This document shows, one piece after another, positions 44,708 to 53,542 of a stretch of 64,000 bases of DNA. The notes under the pieces are model-generated. The model saw only the letters and a program-made list of their open reading frames with translations. It did no database searches and was not told the DNA's origin. Position 1 is the first letter of the stretch. The number at the start of each line of letters is the position of its first letter. Source of the DNA: Novosphingobium silvae (GTDB lineage Bacteria; Pseudomonadota; Alphaproteobacteria; Sphingomonadales; Sphingomonadaceae); the NCBI RefSeq assembly GCF_009856825.1, contig NZ_WVTD01000003.1:248001-312000 (forward strand). The letters are read 5' to 3'. Position numbers and translations under genes: made by a program.

Positions 44708-45058
44708 AATGCTGAACACCTGTTACAAATACGTCACAAGGTCATTTCAAAATTCACTCTAGCAGCATGGTTTTCGCCCCGGCGAACTGAAGCTGCCCGA
44801 GTTATTCTTGCAAACGGACGTGAGAGCCGTACTGTTTGCCTAGCCAAGAACGATGTCGGTATTCGGCACGCACGGGAGAAGAAAAGAAGCCGGGAGCAGT
44901 CGCACGTGGCACAGCCATGTTGCGGCACAGTAAAGCCGCCCGGCCACCATCCTGAAATCCGAATAATGACAGTAATCCGTGCGGACCGGAACACCGGCCG
45001 CGCCACGGCTTCGCTCGGCTCACGATGAGAACATAGTTTCCGGAGGAGAGGAACAGTC
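44708..45058. other. Intergenic region upstream of TonB-dependent receptor
   Basis: About 350 bases with higher AT content near 44720-44760 and no convincing gene. It must hold the receptor promoter. I see no clear repeat or operator beyond a good ribosome site (GGAGGAGAGG) just before 45059. Confidence 0.6.
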
Positions 45059-47584
45059 ATGACGACCAGGATTTTCAGGACGGCGTTGATGCTGGGCGCG
45101 GCATTCGGCGGAGGCTGGGCCGCTCCGGCGCTGGCGCAGAGCGCGGGCGCGATCAACCCGGGCGACATCATCGTCACCGCGCGCCGCACCGAGGAACGCC
45201 TGCAGGACGTTCCCATCTCGATGACCGTCTACAGCGGCGACCAGATCCAGCAGCGCAACATCGCCGTCGCCTCCGATCTTGCGACCTTCACGCCCTCCCT
45301 TTCGGTCAACACGCGCTACGGACCTGAAAAGGCGACATATTCCCTCCGCGGCTTCAATCAGGACGCGTCCACCGCGCCCACGGTGGGCGTCTACTTCGCC
45401 GATGTCGTGGGTGTTCGCGCGCAGGGCGGCACGGCTGGCGGCAACACCGTGGGCGCGGGCACCTTCACCGATCTCCAGAACGTCCAGGTGCTGAAAGGAC
45501 CGCAGGGCACGCTTCAGGGCCGCAACACCACCGGCGGCGCCGTGATGCTGGTGCCCGCCAAGCCCACCGACCTGCTGGAAGGCTCTGTCGAGGGCACTTA
45601 CGGCAATTACGACCAGATGCGCCTACAGGCGGTGTTCAACGCCCCGCTCGCCGATACCTTCAAGGTGCGCCTCTCGCTCGACCGCAACAAGCGTGACGGT
45701 TACATGAAGAACCGGTCAGGCATCGGACCGGACGACTACAACGACGTGGACTATCTCTACGGCCGCCTCAGCATTGTCGCCGACCTGACGCCAGAGCTCG
45801 AGAACTACACGATCTTCCACTACAGCCGCTCGGACACGAACGGCTATGCCTCGCGCTACGCGTTCTGCGACCGCGACCCGGCCTCCCCGCTCACCGGCGG
45901 CAACCTGACGCGCTATTACACCGCGCTTGCCGCATGCGACCAGATCGACCGCCAGAGCGCGCGCGGCGACGGCCGGCTCGACGTGGAAGTGGGCAACCCC
46001 AATCCGCGCATGTTCATCCGCCAGTGGCAGGCGATCAACACCACGACCTGGCAGGCAAGCGATACTCTCACGATCAAGAACATCGTAAGCTACGGCGAGT
46101 ATCGCGAGCAGAGCCAGTTCCAGCTCTACAGCGACAACTTCTTCGTGCCCGACAACTCGGTCACCCGGTTCTTCGCATCCCGCGGCGGGCCGCTGCCCGG
46201 GCAGCGCTTCGATTATGTCCAGCTCGGCACTCAGCCCGGCTACGAAGCAGCGGCGCAATCCACGACCACCGAGGAACTGCAGTTGCAGGGCCGCTCCGCC
46301 GACGGCAAGTTCAACTTCGTCGTGGGCGGCTATCTCGAATGGAGCCGCCCGATCGGCTACAACCAGCAGCGCACCGGCATCTACGGCAACTGCATCGATC
46401 CTGGCACGCTGGACTGCACCGGCGGCCTCCCGCTGGTGCCGGTCGCTCCCGGCGTCACTTTGCCGGGCGCGATCATCTCGGAGTCGCGGACCCGCTTCGA
46501 CTTCGACAACCACGGCGTCTTCGCGCAGGGCACCTACAACTTCACCGAGCAGCTCTCGCTCACTCTCGGCGGGCGCTGGACCTTCGACAAGATCGACGGC
46601 TACTCGGAAAGCAACCGGCGCGTTCTGGCGACGATCCCGGGTGCCGGGACGATCGTGGCGAACTGGGTCTGCAACGATGTGCTGAACCACCCCACGGTGG
46701 ACTTGAACGCCAACGGCGGCGACACTTCCGCCTGCGGCACGCGCATCGTCAACAAGTCGAACAAGCCGACCTGGCTTGCCGGGCTCGACTTCAAGCCCAC
46801 GGACGACACGCTCGTCTACATCAAGTACGCGCGCGGCTATCGCCAGGGCACCGTCAACTTCACCAACCCCGGCCTTGAAACCGCGGCGCCGGAGAAGGTC
46901 GACGCCTATGAAATCGGTGCCAAGCTGACCTTCCGCGGCGCACTTCCCGGCTACTTCAACATCGCAGGCTTCTGGAACGACTTCTCGGACCAGCAGGTCT
47001 TTGGCGCGCTTATTGCCAAGGAAGGCAGCGGGCTCACGGGTGGCGCGGCGATCATCAACGCAGGCAAGTCACGCATCCGCGGCGTCGAGGTGGACGCGGG
47101 CGTGACGCCGGTGGAGGGACTGCGGCTCTCGGCAGGCTACACGTATCTCGACACCGAGCTGAAAGAGCTGATCCCGCCCACACTCACGCCCGACAGCCCC
47201 TTCGAGGCGATCATCCCGCGCGGCGAGGTTGGTGGGCCGCTCACTTACTCTCCCAAGCACAAGCTGACGCTTTCCGGTGACTATTCGGTGCCGCTCGGCG
47301 AAAACGTGGGCGAACTGAACCTCGGCGTGATCTATACCTACACCTCGAGCCAGTACGTGGACGGCAACAATAAGATTCCGGCCTACAGCCTGCTCAACCT
47401 GAACCTTGGCATCACCGACGTGGGTGGCACCGGCTTCGACATCGTCGCCTTCGGCCAGAACGTGACCAACAAGAAGTACCGCACCTCTTCGGGCGGCGGA
47501 TACGAATCATCGGGCATCGGCGATTTCATGTACGGATCGCCGCGCATGTACGGCGTGCGTCTGCGCTACGCCTTCGGACAATGA
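45059..47584 (+). CDS. TonB-dependent outer-membrane receptor
   Basis: An 841-residue receptor with a signal peptide ending PALAQ (about residue 27), a TonB box region GDIIVTARRTEERLQDVPIS (about 34-54), a plug domain with LKGPQGTLQGRNTTGGAV, and a 22-strand barrel ending in RLRYAFGQ. It belongs to the large sphingomonad group of receptors for hydrophobic organic or plant-derived compounds rather than siderophores, judged from the IIVTARRTEERLQDVP motif. It probably delivers the substrate of the CoA-linked genes downstream. A strong terminator follows. Confidence 0.93.
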   Translation: MTTRIFRTALMLGAAFGGGWAAPALAQSAGAINPGDIIVTARRTEERLQDVPISMTVYSGDQIQQRNIAVASDLATFTPSLSVNTRYGPEKATYSLRGFNQDASTAPTVGVYFADVVGVRAQGGTAGGNTVGAGTFTDLQNVQVLKGPQGTLQGRNTTGGAVMLVPAKPTDLLEGSVEGTYGNYDQMRLQAVFNAPLADTFKVRLSLDRNKRDGYMKNRSGIGPDDYNDVDYLYGRLSIVADLTPELENYTIFHYSRSDTNGYASRYAFCDRDPASPLTGGNLTRYYTALAACDQIDRQSARGDGRLDVEVGNPNPRMFIRQWQAINTTTWQASDTLTIKNIVSYGEYREQSQFQLYSDNFFVPDNSVTRFFASRGGPLPGQRFDYVQLGTQPGYEAAAQSTTTEELQLQGRSADGKFNFVVGGYLEWSRPIGYNQQRTGIYGNCIDPGTLDCTGGLPLVPVAPGVTLPGAIISESRTRFDFDNHGVFAQGTYNFTEQLSLTLGGRWTFDKIDGYSESNRRVLATIPGAGTIVANWVCNDVLNHPTVDLNANGGDTSACGTRIVNKSNKPTWLAGLDFKPTDDTLVYIKYARGYRQGTVNFTNPGLETAAPEKVDAYEIGAKLTFRGALPGYFNIAGFWNDFSDQQVFGALIAKEGSGLTGGAAIINAGKSRIRGVEVDAGVTPVEGLRLSAGYTYLDTELKELIPPTLTPDSPFEAIIPRGEVGGPLTYSPKHKLTLSGDYSVPLGENVGELNLGVIYTYTSSQYVDGNNKIPAYSLLNLNLGITDVGGTGFDIVAFGQNVTNKKYRTSSGGGYESSGIGDFMYGSPRMYGVRLRYAFGQ

Positions 47585-47596
47585 CCTCGACAAGAG

Positions 47597-47680
47597 CCTG
47601 CGCGCGTACCGAGTAGCGCGCAGGTTCCCGTGGCCGCACCGGCCGGACTAGCCACGCCCCATGAGGGCGTGGCTTTTTCC
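47597..47680 (+). terminator. Tandem stem-loops ending the receptor transcript
   Basis: First hairpin: CCTGCGCGC (47597-47605) with 47616-47624. Second: a perfect 10-bp stem AGCCACGCCC (47650-47659) with 47665-47674, followed by TTTTT. The second is a classic intrinsic terminator; the convergent APH gene may use it too. Confidence 0.88.
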
Positions 47681-47687
47681 TTGCGCA

Positions 47688-48758
47688 TCAGGCCAGCCCG
47701 AGCATGCCGAAGCTGTCGTGGCGCATCACCGCCTTGCCCAGCCGCTCGACGAACTGGACGATGACCGGCGGATCGACGCGCCGGGTGATCGCCCAAAGGT
47801 AATAACCGTAGACCACGCTCTCGCGGTATTGCGCCCAGGCGCTCTCCTCGTCAGGCATTGCCATGCCATGTCCGCGCATCATGGTGAGGTATTCCCCCAT
47901 CAGGCGCCGCTCCTCCACCTCCGCCACCTCGACCGGCAGCACGGCATTGAGGTGGTACGCGACGTCGAGCGCCCAGCCGCCGCGCTGGAGAAGCTGCCAG
48001 TCGATCACGCCGATCCCCTCCGCCCCGCGGAAAACGTTGCCGGCGTGGGCATCGCCGTGGATCATGAACTGCGGCCGCCCGCCGTCGCGCGCGGCGAGTT
48101 CCGCCATCGCCGCCGCAAGGTTCGCCGCACTGCGCACGCGGGGGGACAGGTGGGTGCCGCGCGGACCGTCGAGCAGTTCCTGCAGCGCCTCGGGCGTCAC
48201 ATAGGTCATGCGCGCAAGCTCCGAGGCGCGCGGACGGATCCAGTCGGCACCGGACAGGAAGCTGCTGCGTGCATGGAGGCGCGCAAGCTGGTCGAGGCTG
48301 GCGAGCGCGTCGTCGGGAGTGAAGGGGTCGAGCGCCGAGCAGAATGTAGCGCCATCGACGATGAGATCGCGCATGATCGTCACTGCCTGCTGCCCGTCGC
48401 GGTCGATCACCGTGGCGAGGCAATCGGGCACGCGCACGTCAACAAGAGGCGCAACCTTGTTGTAGAACTCGGCCTCCAGAACGCAGGTGGGCCCTCCCCG
48501 CGCGGTCATCGCGTCCACGTCGAGCAGGCCCTTGAGGCACAGGCCGAGCGCCTGGCCATCGGCGAACGTCACTTCCATGCGCACCTTGGTGGCGACGGTG
48601 CGGATCACTTCCACCTGCCGCACATCCGTTATGGCCCGGCCCGCCGTGACCTCCGCCAGAGCCCGCGCAAGCCACGCCGCGTCGAGTGCGCCTTCCAGCG
48701 TTGTGGGCACCTCGATCTGCGGCTGCGACGGAACCTGCCTTTCCAGAACCTGAGACAT
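47688..48758 (-). CDS. Aminoglycoside phosphotransferase (APH)-family kinase
   Basis: A 356-residue protein kinase-like fold with the Brenner motif FMIHGDAHAGNVF (catalytic Asp) and the metal-binding VIDWQ. In catabolic clusters APH-fold proteins phosphorylate alcohols or act as acyl-CoA dehydrogenase partners; this is unlikely to be an antibiotic-resistance gene. It is divergent from the CoA-transferase gene. ATG 48758 follows GGGAG. Confidence 0.85.
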   Translation of the reverse strand: MSQVLERQVPSQPQIEVPTTLEGALDAAWLARALAEVTAGRAITDVRQVEVIRTVATKVRMEVTFADGQALGLCLKGLLDVDAMTARGGPTCVLEAEFYNKVAPLVDVRVPDCLATVIDRDGQQAVTIMRDLIVDGATFCSALDPFTPDDALASLDQLARLHARSSFLSGADWIRPRASELARMTYVTPEALQELLDGPRGTHLSPRVRSAANLAAAMAELAARDGGRPQFMIHGDAHAGNVFRGAEGIGVIDWQLLQRGGWALDVAYHLNAVLPVEVAEVEERRLMGEYLTMMRGHGMAMPDEESAWAQYRESVVYGYYLWAITRRVDPPVIVQFVERLGKAVMRHDSFGMLGLA

Positions 48759-48902
48759 GTCTTCTCCCTTCCCGCGATATCATCACCGTGGCTTGACCTA
48801 ATTCGCCATTTCGTTCCATCCTTCGCAATACCGAATTTACTCGGTCACGCGTCAGTCGCCATGTCGAGCGTGCAAGGCGGGGCACAGGAGGGACAAAAGG
48901 CG
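48759..48902. promoter_or_regulatory. Divergent promoter region of the catabolic genes
   Basis: The plus-strand promoter candidate begins TTGACC (48793-48798). AATTCGCCATTT (48800-48811) nearly repeats AATTCGCTATTT found in the promoter of the amidohydrolase gene (51757-51768). A second TTCGC lies at 48822-48826 as a direct repeat. A common regulator for both transcripts is a reasonable guess. Confidence 0.4.
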
Positions 48903-50111
48903 ATGGGCAAGCCGCTGCAGGGTATCAAAGCCGTCGAGGTCGCCATGTGGGCTTTCGTGCCCGCGTGCGGCGGAATGCTGGCGGATCTGGGGGTAGACAT
49001 CGTCAAGGTGGAGCCGCCGAGGGGCGATCCCCTGCGCGGTCTTTCGATCGGGGGCATGGGCAAAGGCGCCATCGACTTCTCGTGGGAGAGCTACAATCGC
49101 GGCAAGCGTTCGGTCACGCTCGACCTCAAGCACGAGGAAGGGCGCGCGGTGCTCTACCGCCTGCTGGAGGATGCGGACGTATTCCTCACCAGCCTGCTTC
49201 CGCCGGCGCGGCGCGCGATGGGGATCGACGAGGACGCGATCCGCGCCCGTTTCCCGAAGCTGATCTACGCCAGCGGCAGCGCGCTCGGCCCAAGCGGCCC
49301 CGATCATGAGAAAGGCGGCTACGACGCGATTACCTTCTGGGCGCGCGGCGGCATCTCCTCCTCGCTCACAGAAGCCGAGGCCCTGCACCCGGTGGGGCCG
49401 CCGGGCCCAGCCTTTGGAGACACGCTGTCGGGAGCCATGCTTTCCGGCGCGATCTGCGCAGCGATTGCCAAGCGCGCGCTGACGGGCGAGGCGTCCAGCG
49501 TCGATGTCTCCCTGCTCGGCACCGCGCTCTGGTCGATGCAGCGCTACGTCTGCCAGGCGACGGCGGACAGAGTGCAGAAGTTCCCCAAGCCCGCCGCCGA
49601 CAAGCCACACAACGTGCTGGTCGGCACTTACCGCACCTCAGACGGGCGGTTCCTGGCGCTCTGCATGCTTCAGGCCGACAAGTACTGGGCTCCCTTCTGC
49701 GAGGCGGCGGGACGCGCCGACCTTGCGACCGATCCGCGCTTCGCCGATGCCGCGGCCCGCCGCGAGAACATCTCCGCCTGCTACGCCGAGGTCACGACAC
49801 TCTTCGCCAGCAGGCCCCTAGCGCAATGGAAGGACATCCTCTCGCGCCAGCAGGGCCAGTGGGACGTGGTGCAGGACGTCGGCGAGATGAAGGACGATGT
49901 GCAGGCCCTTGCCAACGGCTATCTCAAGCACGTGGACTGCCAGGACGGCACGCAGATCCCCATGGTAGGGCTGCCGATGGTATTCGACGGCGAGCCGCTG
50001 GCTTCCACCCGCTCCCCCGAACTCGGCGCCAACAGCGACGCCGTGCTTGCGGGCCTCGGCTACTCCGAAGAGCAGATCATCGACCTCAAGGTGCAGGGCG
50101 TGGTGCTCTGA
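48903..50111 (+). CDS. CaiB/BaiF-type (class III) CoA-transferase
   Basis: Family III enzymes move CoA between carboxylates. The 402-residue protein has GIKAVEVAMWAFVPACGGMLADLGVDIVKVEPPRGD at the start, NRGKRSVTLDLK and a candidate catalytic aspartate D141 in GGYDAITFWARGG. The ATG at 48903 has AGGAGG eleven bases upstream; an ATG at 48861 is in frame. It overlaps the DUF35 gene by one base (TGATG). It probably activates the pathway's acid substrate to a CoA thioester. Confidence 0.93.
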   Translation: MGKPLQGIKAVEVAMWAFVPACGGMLADLGVDIVKVEPPRGDPLRGLSIGGMGKGAIDFSWESYNRGKRSVTLDLKHEEGRAVLYRLLEDADVFLTSLLPPARRAMGIDEDAIRARFPKLIYASGSALGPSGPDHEKGGYDAITFWARGGISSSLTEAEALHPVGPPGPAFGDTLSGAMLSGAICAAIAKRALTGEASSVDVSLLGTALWSMQRYVCQATADRVQKFPKPAADKPHNVLVGTYRTSDGRFLALCMLQADKYWAPFCEAAGRADLATDPRFADAAARRENISACYAEVTTLFASRPLAQWKDILSRQQGQWDVVQDVGEMKDDVQALANGYLKHVDCQDGTQIPMVGLPMVFDGEPLASTRSPELGANSDAVLAGLGYSEEQIIDLKVQGVVL

Positions 50112-50521
50112 TGGTGTCGCCGCCTGCCCGCAAGTTGCCAAGGCTGGAGCCGGACACCGCCTTCTACTGGACCTGCGGCGCGGACGACGTGCTGCGCATC
50201 CAGCGCTGCGGCGATTGCGGCACTTGGCAGCACCCGCCCCTGCCGCTCTGCGCGCAGTGCCGCAGCGAGGCCGTCGCGCCCGAAACCGTTTCAGGCAAGG
50301 GCCGGCTTGCGAGCTATACCGTCAACCACGAACCATGGCTGCCGGGCCTTGCCGTGCCTTTCGTCTTCGGTGTCGTCGAACTGGCGGAACAGCCCGAGCT
50401 CTACGTCTTCTGCAACGTGCTGGCGGCGATAGGCCATGTAGCAGTGGGGATGGCGCTGACGGTGGAGTTCGAGCGGCACGAGGACGTCTGGCTGCCGATG
50501 TTCCGCGAGGAGCGGGCGTGA
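50111..50521 (+). CDS. Zn-ribbon/OB-fold DUF35 protein
   Basis: A 136-residue protein with a rubredoxin-like zinc ribbon (C33, C36, C47, C50) followed by an OB-fold domain that binds acyl-CoA in DUF35 proteins. DUF35 subunits partner thiolase-like enzymes; the ChsH2-DUF35/Ltp2 pair is the known case in steroid degradation. The gene is coupled on both sides: TGATG with the CoA-transferase and GTGA with the thiolase-like gene, which fits a 1:1 complex. Confidence 0.9.
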   Translation: MVSPPARKLPRLEPDTAFYWTCGADDVLRIQRCGDCGTWQHPPLPLCAQCRSEAVAPETVSGKGRLASYTVNHEPWLPGLAVPFVFGVVELAEQPELYVFCNVLAAIGHVAVGMALTVEFERHEDVWLPMFREERA

Positions 50522-51702
50522 CCGACCTTCCGGAGAAGCGGGTCTGCATCACCGGGGCCGCGCAGTCGCAGGTGGGCCGCCCCTCGCAGCGCAGCGCCCT
50601 GCAACTGACCGCCGACGCCTGCCTTGCCGCCATCGCCGACGCGGGGCTGCGGGTGGAGAACATCGACGGCATCGCCACTTATCCCGGCAAGAGCAGCGAA
50701 GGCGGCGGCATCGCGCCCGTCAGCCCTTCCGAAGCGGCGGCTGTGCTGGGCATCGAGCCGCGCTGGATCCTCGCCTCGGCCGAAGGCTTCAGCCACATGG
50801 CGCCGATCTTCAACGCGGTGACGGCGATCGCCTGCGGCCTTGCACGCCACGTGGTGGTGTTCCGCAGCGTCGCGCAGGCACAGGCCCGGGCGAGATCGCG
50901 CGCGTCCACCCTGATGGCAGGCCCGCGCGAGCGCGTGGACGGCAACAACGCATGGACAGTGCCCTACAACGCACTGTCGCCGATCAACACCTTCGCTCTC
51001 TATGCCCAAGCCTACTTCGCCAGGTACGGCGCTACCGAGGCGCAGCTTGGCGCCATCGCCGTGAACAGCCGCGCCAATGCCGCGCACAACGCCAACGCGG
51101 TCTACCGGAATGCGCTTACCCTCGACGACTACCTCGCCAGCCGCGTCATATCCTCGCCGCTGCGCCTGCTGGACTGCGACTCGCATATCGACGGCTCCAC
51201 GGCGATCGTGCTCTCGCACCGCGATGCGGCAGCCGATCTCCGGAACCCGCCGATCCGCATTGACGCGATGGGCATGGCGACGGGCGGGCTTTGGGTGGGC
51301 CGCCACGAGGGCGACTTCACGCAGATGCCCGGCGCGATCCGGGCGGCGCGGATGCTCTGGAACCGAACCGAGCTTACCCCCGCGCAGATGGACTGCGCGC
51401 AGATCTACGACGGTTTCTCGATCCATGTGTGGATGTGGATGGAGGCGCTCGGCCTCGTGTCTCCGGGGGAAGCCTGCCGCTTCGTGGAAGGCGGCGCGCG
51501 CATTGCCATCGGAGGGCAACTGCCTCTCAACACCGGGGGCGGCCAGCTCTCCGCAGGGCGGTTCCATGGCTACGGACATATCCACGAGGCCTGCGTGCAA
51601 CTGTGGGAGCGCGGCGGCGGGCGGCAGGTCCGCGGGGCCCGGACATGCCTCGTCTCCAACGGGGGCTACGGCTACGGCACGATGGTCCTGCGTCGGGATT
51701 GA
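50518..51702 (+). CDS. Thiolase-like protein (Ltp2-type, lacking the usual nucleophilic Cys)
   Basis: A thiolase fold of 394 residues starting at a GTG that overlaps the DUF35 stop codon. Where thiolases have the CASG-type nucleophile, this protein reads ILASAEGFSHMAP (residues 84-96) without cysteine; the first one after it is C106. The C-terminal NTGGGQLSAGRFHGYGHIHEA and YGYGTMVLRRD match lipid-transfer protein/SCP-x thiolases. Ltp2-type aldolases likewise lack the cysteine and work with a DUF35 partner to perform retro-aldol C-C cleavage on CoA esters. I infer an aldolase; the substrate is unknown. Confidence 0.88.
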   Translation: MTDLPEKRVCITGAAQSQVGRPSQRSALQLTADACLAAIADAGLRVENIDGIATYPGKSSEGGGIAPVSPSEAAAVLGIEPRWILASAEGFSHMAPIFNAVTAIACGLARHVVVFRSVAQAQARARSRASTLMAGPRERVDGNNAWTVPYNALSPINTFALYAQAYFARYGATEAQLGAIAVNSRANAAHNANAVYRNALTLDDYLASRVISSPLRLLDCDSHIDGSTAIVLSHRDAAADLRNPPIRIDAMGMATGGLWVGRHEGDFTQMPGAIRAARMLWNRTELTPAQMDCAQIYDGFSIHVWMWMEALGLVSPGEACRFVEGGARIAIGGQLPLNTGGGQLSAGRFHGYGHIHEACVQLWERGGGRQVRGARTCLVSNGGYGYGTMVLRRD

Positions 51703-51726
51703 GGCGCATCCGGAAACGACGCCAGC

Positions 51727-51755
51727 TTGACCGACTCGTTCACAGATGCGATAAT
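51727..51755 (+). promoter_or_regulatory. Sigma-70-type promoter of the amidohydrolase gene
   Basis: TTGACC (51727-51732), 17-base spacer, GATAAT (51750-51755), an excellent match, with transcription expected to begin near 51762. Confidence 0.75.
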
Positions 51756-51758
51756 GAA

Positions 51759-51782
51759 TTCGCTATTTAGAATATAAGCGAA
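51759..51782. promoter_or_regulatory. Palindromic candidate operator overlapping the transcription start
   Basis: TTCGCT (51759-51764), twelve bases, AGCGAA (51777-51782): a perfect inverted repeat directly after the minus 10 box, the site a repressor would use. The left part shares AATTCGCYATTT with the CoA-transferase promoter region. Confidence 0.5.
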
Positions 51783-51800
51783 CCCGAGAGAGGACGCGCC

Positions 51801-53000
51801 ATGAGCGAAGCAGATCCCGCCATCAAGGATGCCGCTGTCACCGACTGGCCTTATGGCCCCATCTTCGATGCAGATGCGCACATCGATCCCCCGCACGACA
51901 TGTGGAAGGACTACCTCCCTTCTCATCTGAAAGAGCGCGCGCCGTACATCGAGCATGCCGAGGACGGCGACTACATCTGCTTCGAAGGCGGCCGCCGTCC
52001 CTTCATGATGATCAACAACCAGGCCGGGCGCGAGGGCAGGAACTTCAAGATGAAGGGACGCCTTGCCGACCAGCGCAAAGTCTGGGAGCCCGCCACCCGC
52101 CTTGCCGACATGGACGCGGACGGCATGGACGCCGCGCTGCTGTTCGGCGGCGGGCCGCTGGGCTCGTTCGACAACGAGCTCTACGTCGCCAGCTACGTCG
52201 CCTACCAGGACTGGGTGATGGATTTCTGCTCGGCGGCGCCGGACCGCCTGTTCCCGGTGGGCTACGTGCCCATGCGCGACATCGACGAGACCTGTTCGCA
52301 TGTCGAGCGGCTGGCCAGGAAAGGCTTTCGCGCGATCAACCTGCCCGCCTTTCCGCAGAACCCCGATGCGTGGAAGACCTCGTCCGGGATCGCCAACATG
52401 AAGGACGGGCAGGTTTCCGCCCTTACCGGCGACCAGAAGGGCGCGCTGCAGTATTCGGACCCTGCTTTCGACAAGCTGTGGAAGACGGCCTGCGACCACA
52501 ACCTCGTCATCACGTTTCACCTCGGGGCCCGCGTGCCGCGCTTCGGGCAGAAGGAATTCTTCCTTCCCGACATGCCGATGAGCAAGCTGGCGATGGCGGA
52601 ACCCATCGGCATATTCATCTACAACGGCATCTTCGATCGCTTCCCCGCCCTGCGCATCGGGTCGATGGAAAGTGGCGTGGGCTGGTTCGCATGGTATGCC
52701 GAATACAACGACCGGACCTGGGAGAAGCAGCGCTTCTGGACCGAATGCCCGATCAAGAACCCGCCGAGCTACTACATGGACACGAATGTCTTCGGCTCGT
52801 TCATCCAGGACCGCGCCGGCATCCTCAACCGCGACCTGCCGGGTGGACGCAACATCATGTGGTCGTCGGACTATCCACACTCCGAGACGACCTTCCCGCG
52901 CTCGCGGGAGATCATCCTGCGCGATTTCGAAGGGGTGCCCGAGGCGGACGTGAGCGCGATCATCAACGACAACGCGCGCAAGCTCCTGGGCCTCTACTGA
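51801..53000 (+). CDS. Amidohydrolase family 2 protein (decarboxylase/hydrolase type)
   Basis: A 399-residue TIM-barrel amidohydrolase. The N-terminal metal motif reads FDADAHID (D23, D25, H27) in place of HxH, then FHLGARVPR (second metal His) and WSSDYPHSE (metal Asp), as in amidohydrolase 2 enzymes related to aminocarboxymuconate-semialdehyde and resorcylate decarboxylases. The substrate cannot be told, but proximity to the CoA genes suggests the same pathway. It has its own strong promoter and operator. Confidence 0.88.
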   Translation: MSEADPAIKDAAVTDWPYGPIFDADAHIDPPHDMWKDYLPSHLKERAPYIEHAEDGDYICFEGGRRPFMMINNQAGREGRNFKMKGRLADQRKVWEPATRLADMDADGMDAALLFGGGPLGSFDNELYVASYVAYQDWVMDFCSAAPDRLFPVGYVPMRDIDETCSHVERLARKGFRAINLPAFPQNPDAWKTSSGIANMKDGQVSALTGDQKGALQYSDPAFDKLWKTACDHNLVITFHLGARVPRFGQKEFFLPDMPMSKLAMAEPIGIFIYNGIFDRFPALRIGSMESGVGWFAWYAEYNDRTWEKQRFWTECPIKNPPSYYMDTNVFGSFIQDRAGILNRDLPGGRNIMWSSDYPHSETTFPRSREIILRDFEGVPEADVSAIINDNARKLLGLY

Positions 53001-53045
53001 GAGCGGCACCCGGCAGCGAGCGGGTCGCCGCCGCTACCGCTGCCG

Positions 53046-53387
53046 TTATACTGAGGCGCTGACGGTCTTGATGAGGAGCGCCTCGTCGCCGGACGCGACG
53101 GCGAGCAGGCGGTCGATGTTCGGGTGTGCGCCGGAGCGGCTGCGCGCGTCTTGCGTGTGTTCGCCGAACACGGCCAGCCCATGTTCCGCCGCCGCCGCAT
53201 CGAGAGCGGGGAAGACCTGCCCCAAGTACTGGTAGACGGCGAGCGAGCCCTGCTGGCCGGGCCGGTTCTCGATCATGGCGACGGTGACGCCCGAGGGATC
53301 GACCAGTTCGATGCGCTCCAGACCGTCTATGGAGGGCAGCATCGCCAGATTGTCCTTGAACGTCGCTCCGGGTTGGACTGCCTGCAC
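53046..53387 (-). CDS. DUF2322 family protein
   Basis: A 113-residue protein starting at GTG 53387, with GGAG nine bases upstream. It contains LPSIDGLERIELVDPSG, ENRPGQQGSLAVYQYLGQ, FGEHTQDARSR and GAHPNIDRLLAV, the DUF2322 signature. Function unknown. The open frame continues far upstream through the DAHP synthase gene in the wrong frame, so the true start has to be taken from family boundaries and the ribosome site. Confidence 0.8.
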   Translation of the reverse strand: MQAVQPGATFKDNLAMLPSIDGLERIELVDPSGVTVAMIENRPGQQGSLAVYQYLGQVFPALDAAAAEHGLAVFGEHTQDARSRSGAHPNIDRLLAVASGDEALLIKTVSASV

Positions 53388-53542
53388 TTCAACGAACTCC
53401 TGACCTGTTGCGCAGGCCTCTTGCAGCTTCTGCGCCAGGCCGCAACCACGGTGCCACGCAAAAGGCGCAGGAAGCCATGCTCCCTGCACCCTTTGCGTTC
53501 GCCCCTGCGTCAGCTTGCCGGAGCCGCCCCGGCGCACAAAGG

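Noticed and set aside
47688..48758. Aminoglycoside resistance kinase
   Set aside because: Only the general APH fold motif is shared; context is catabolic and no resistance-gene neighbours or mobile elements are present.
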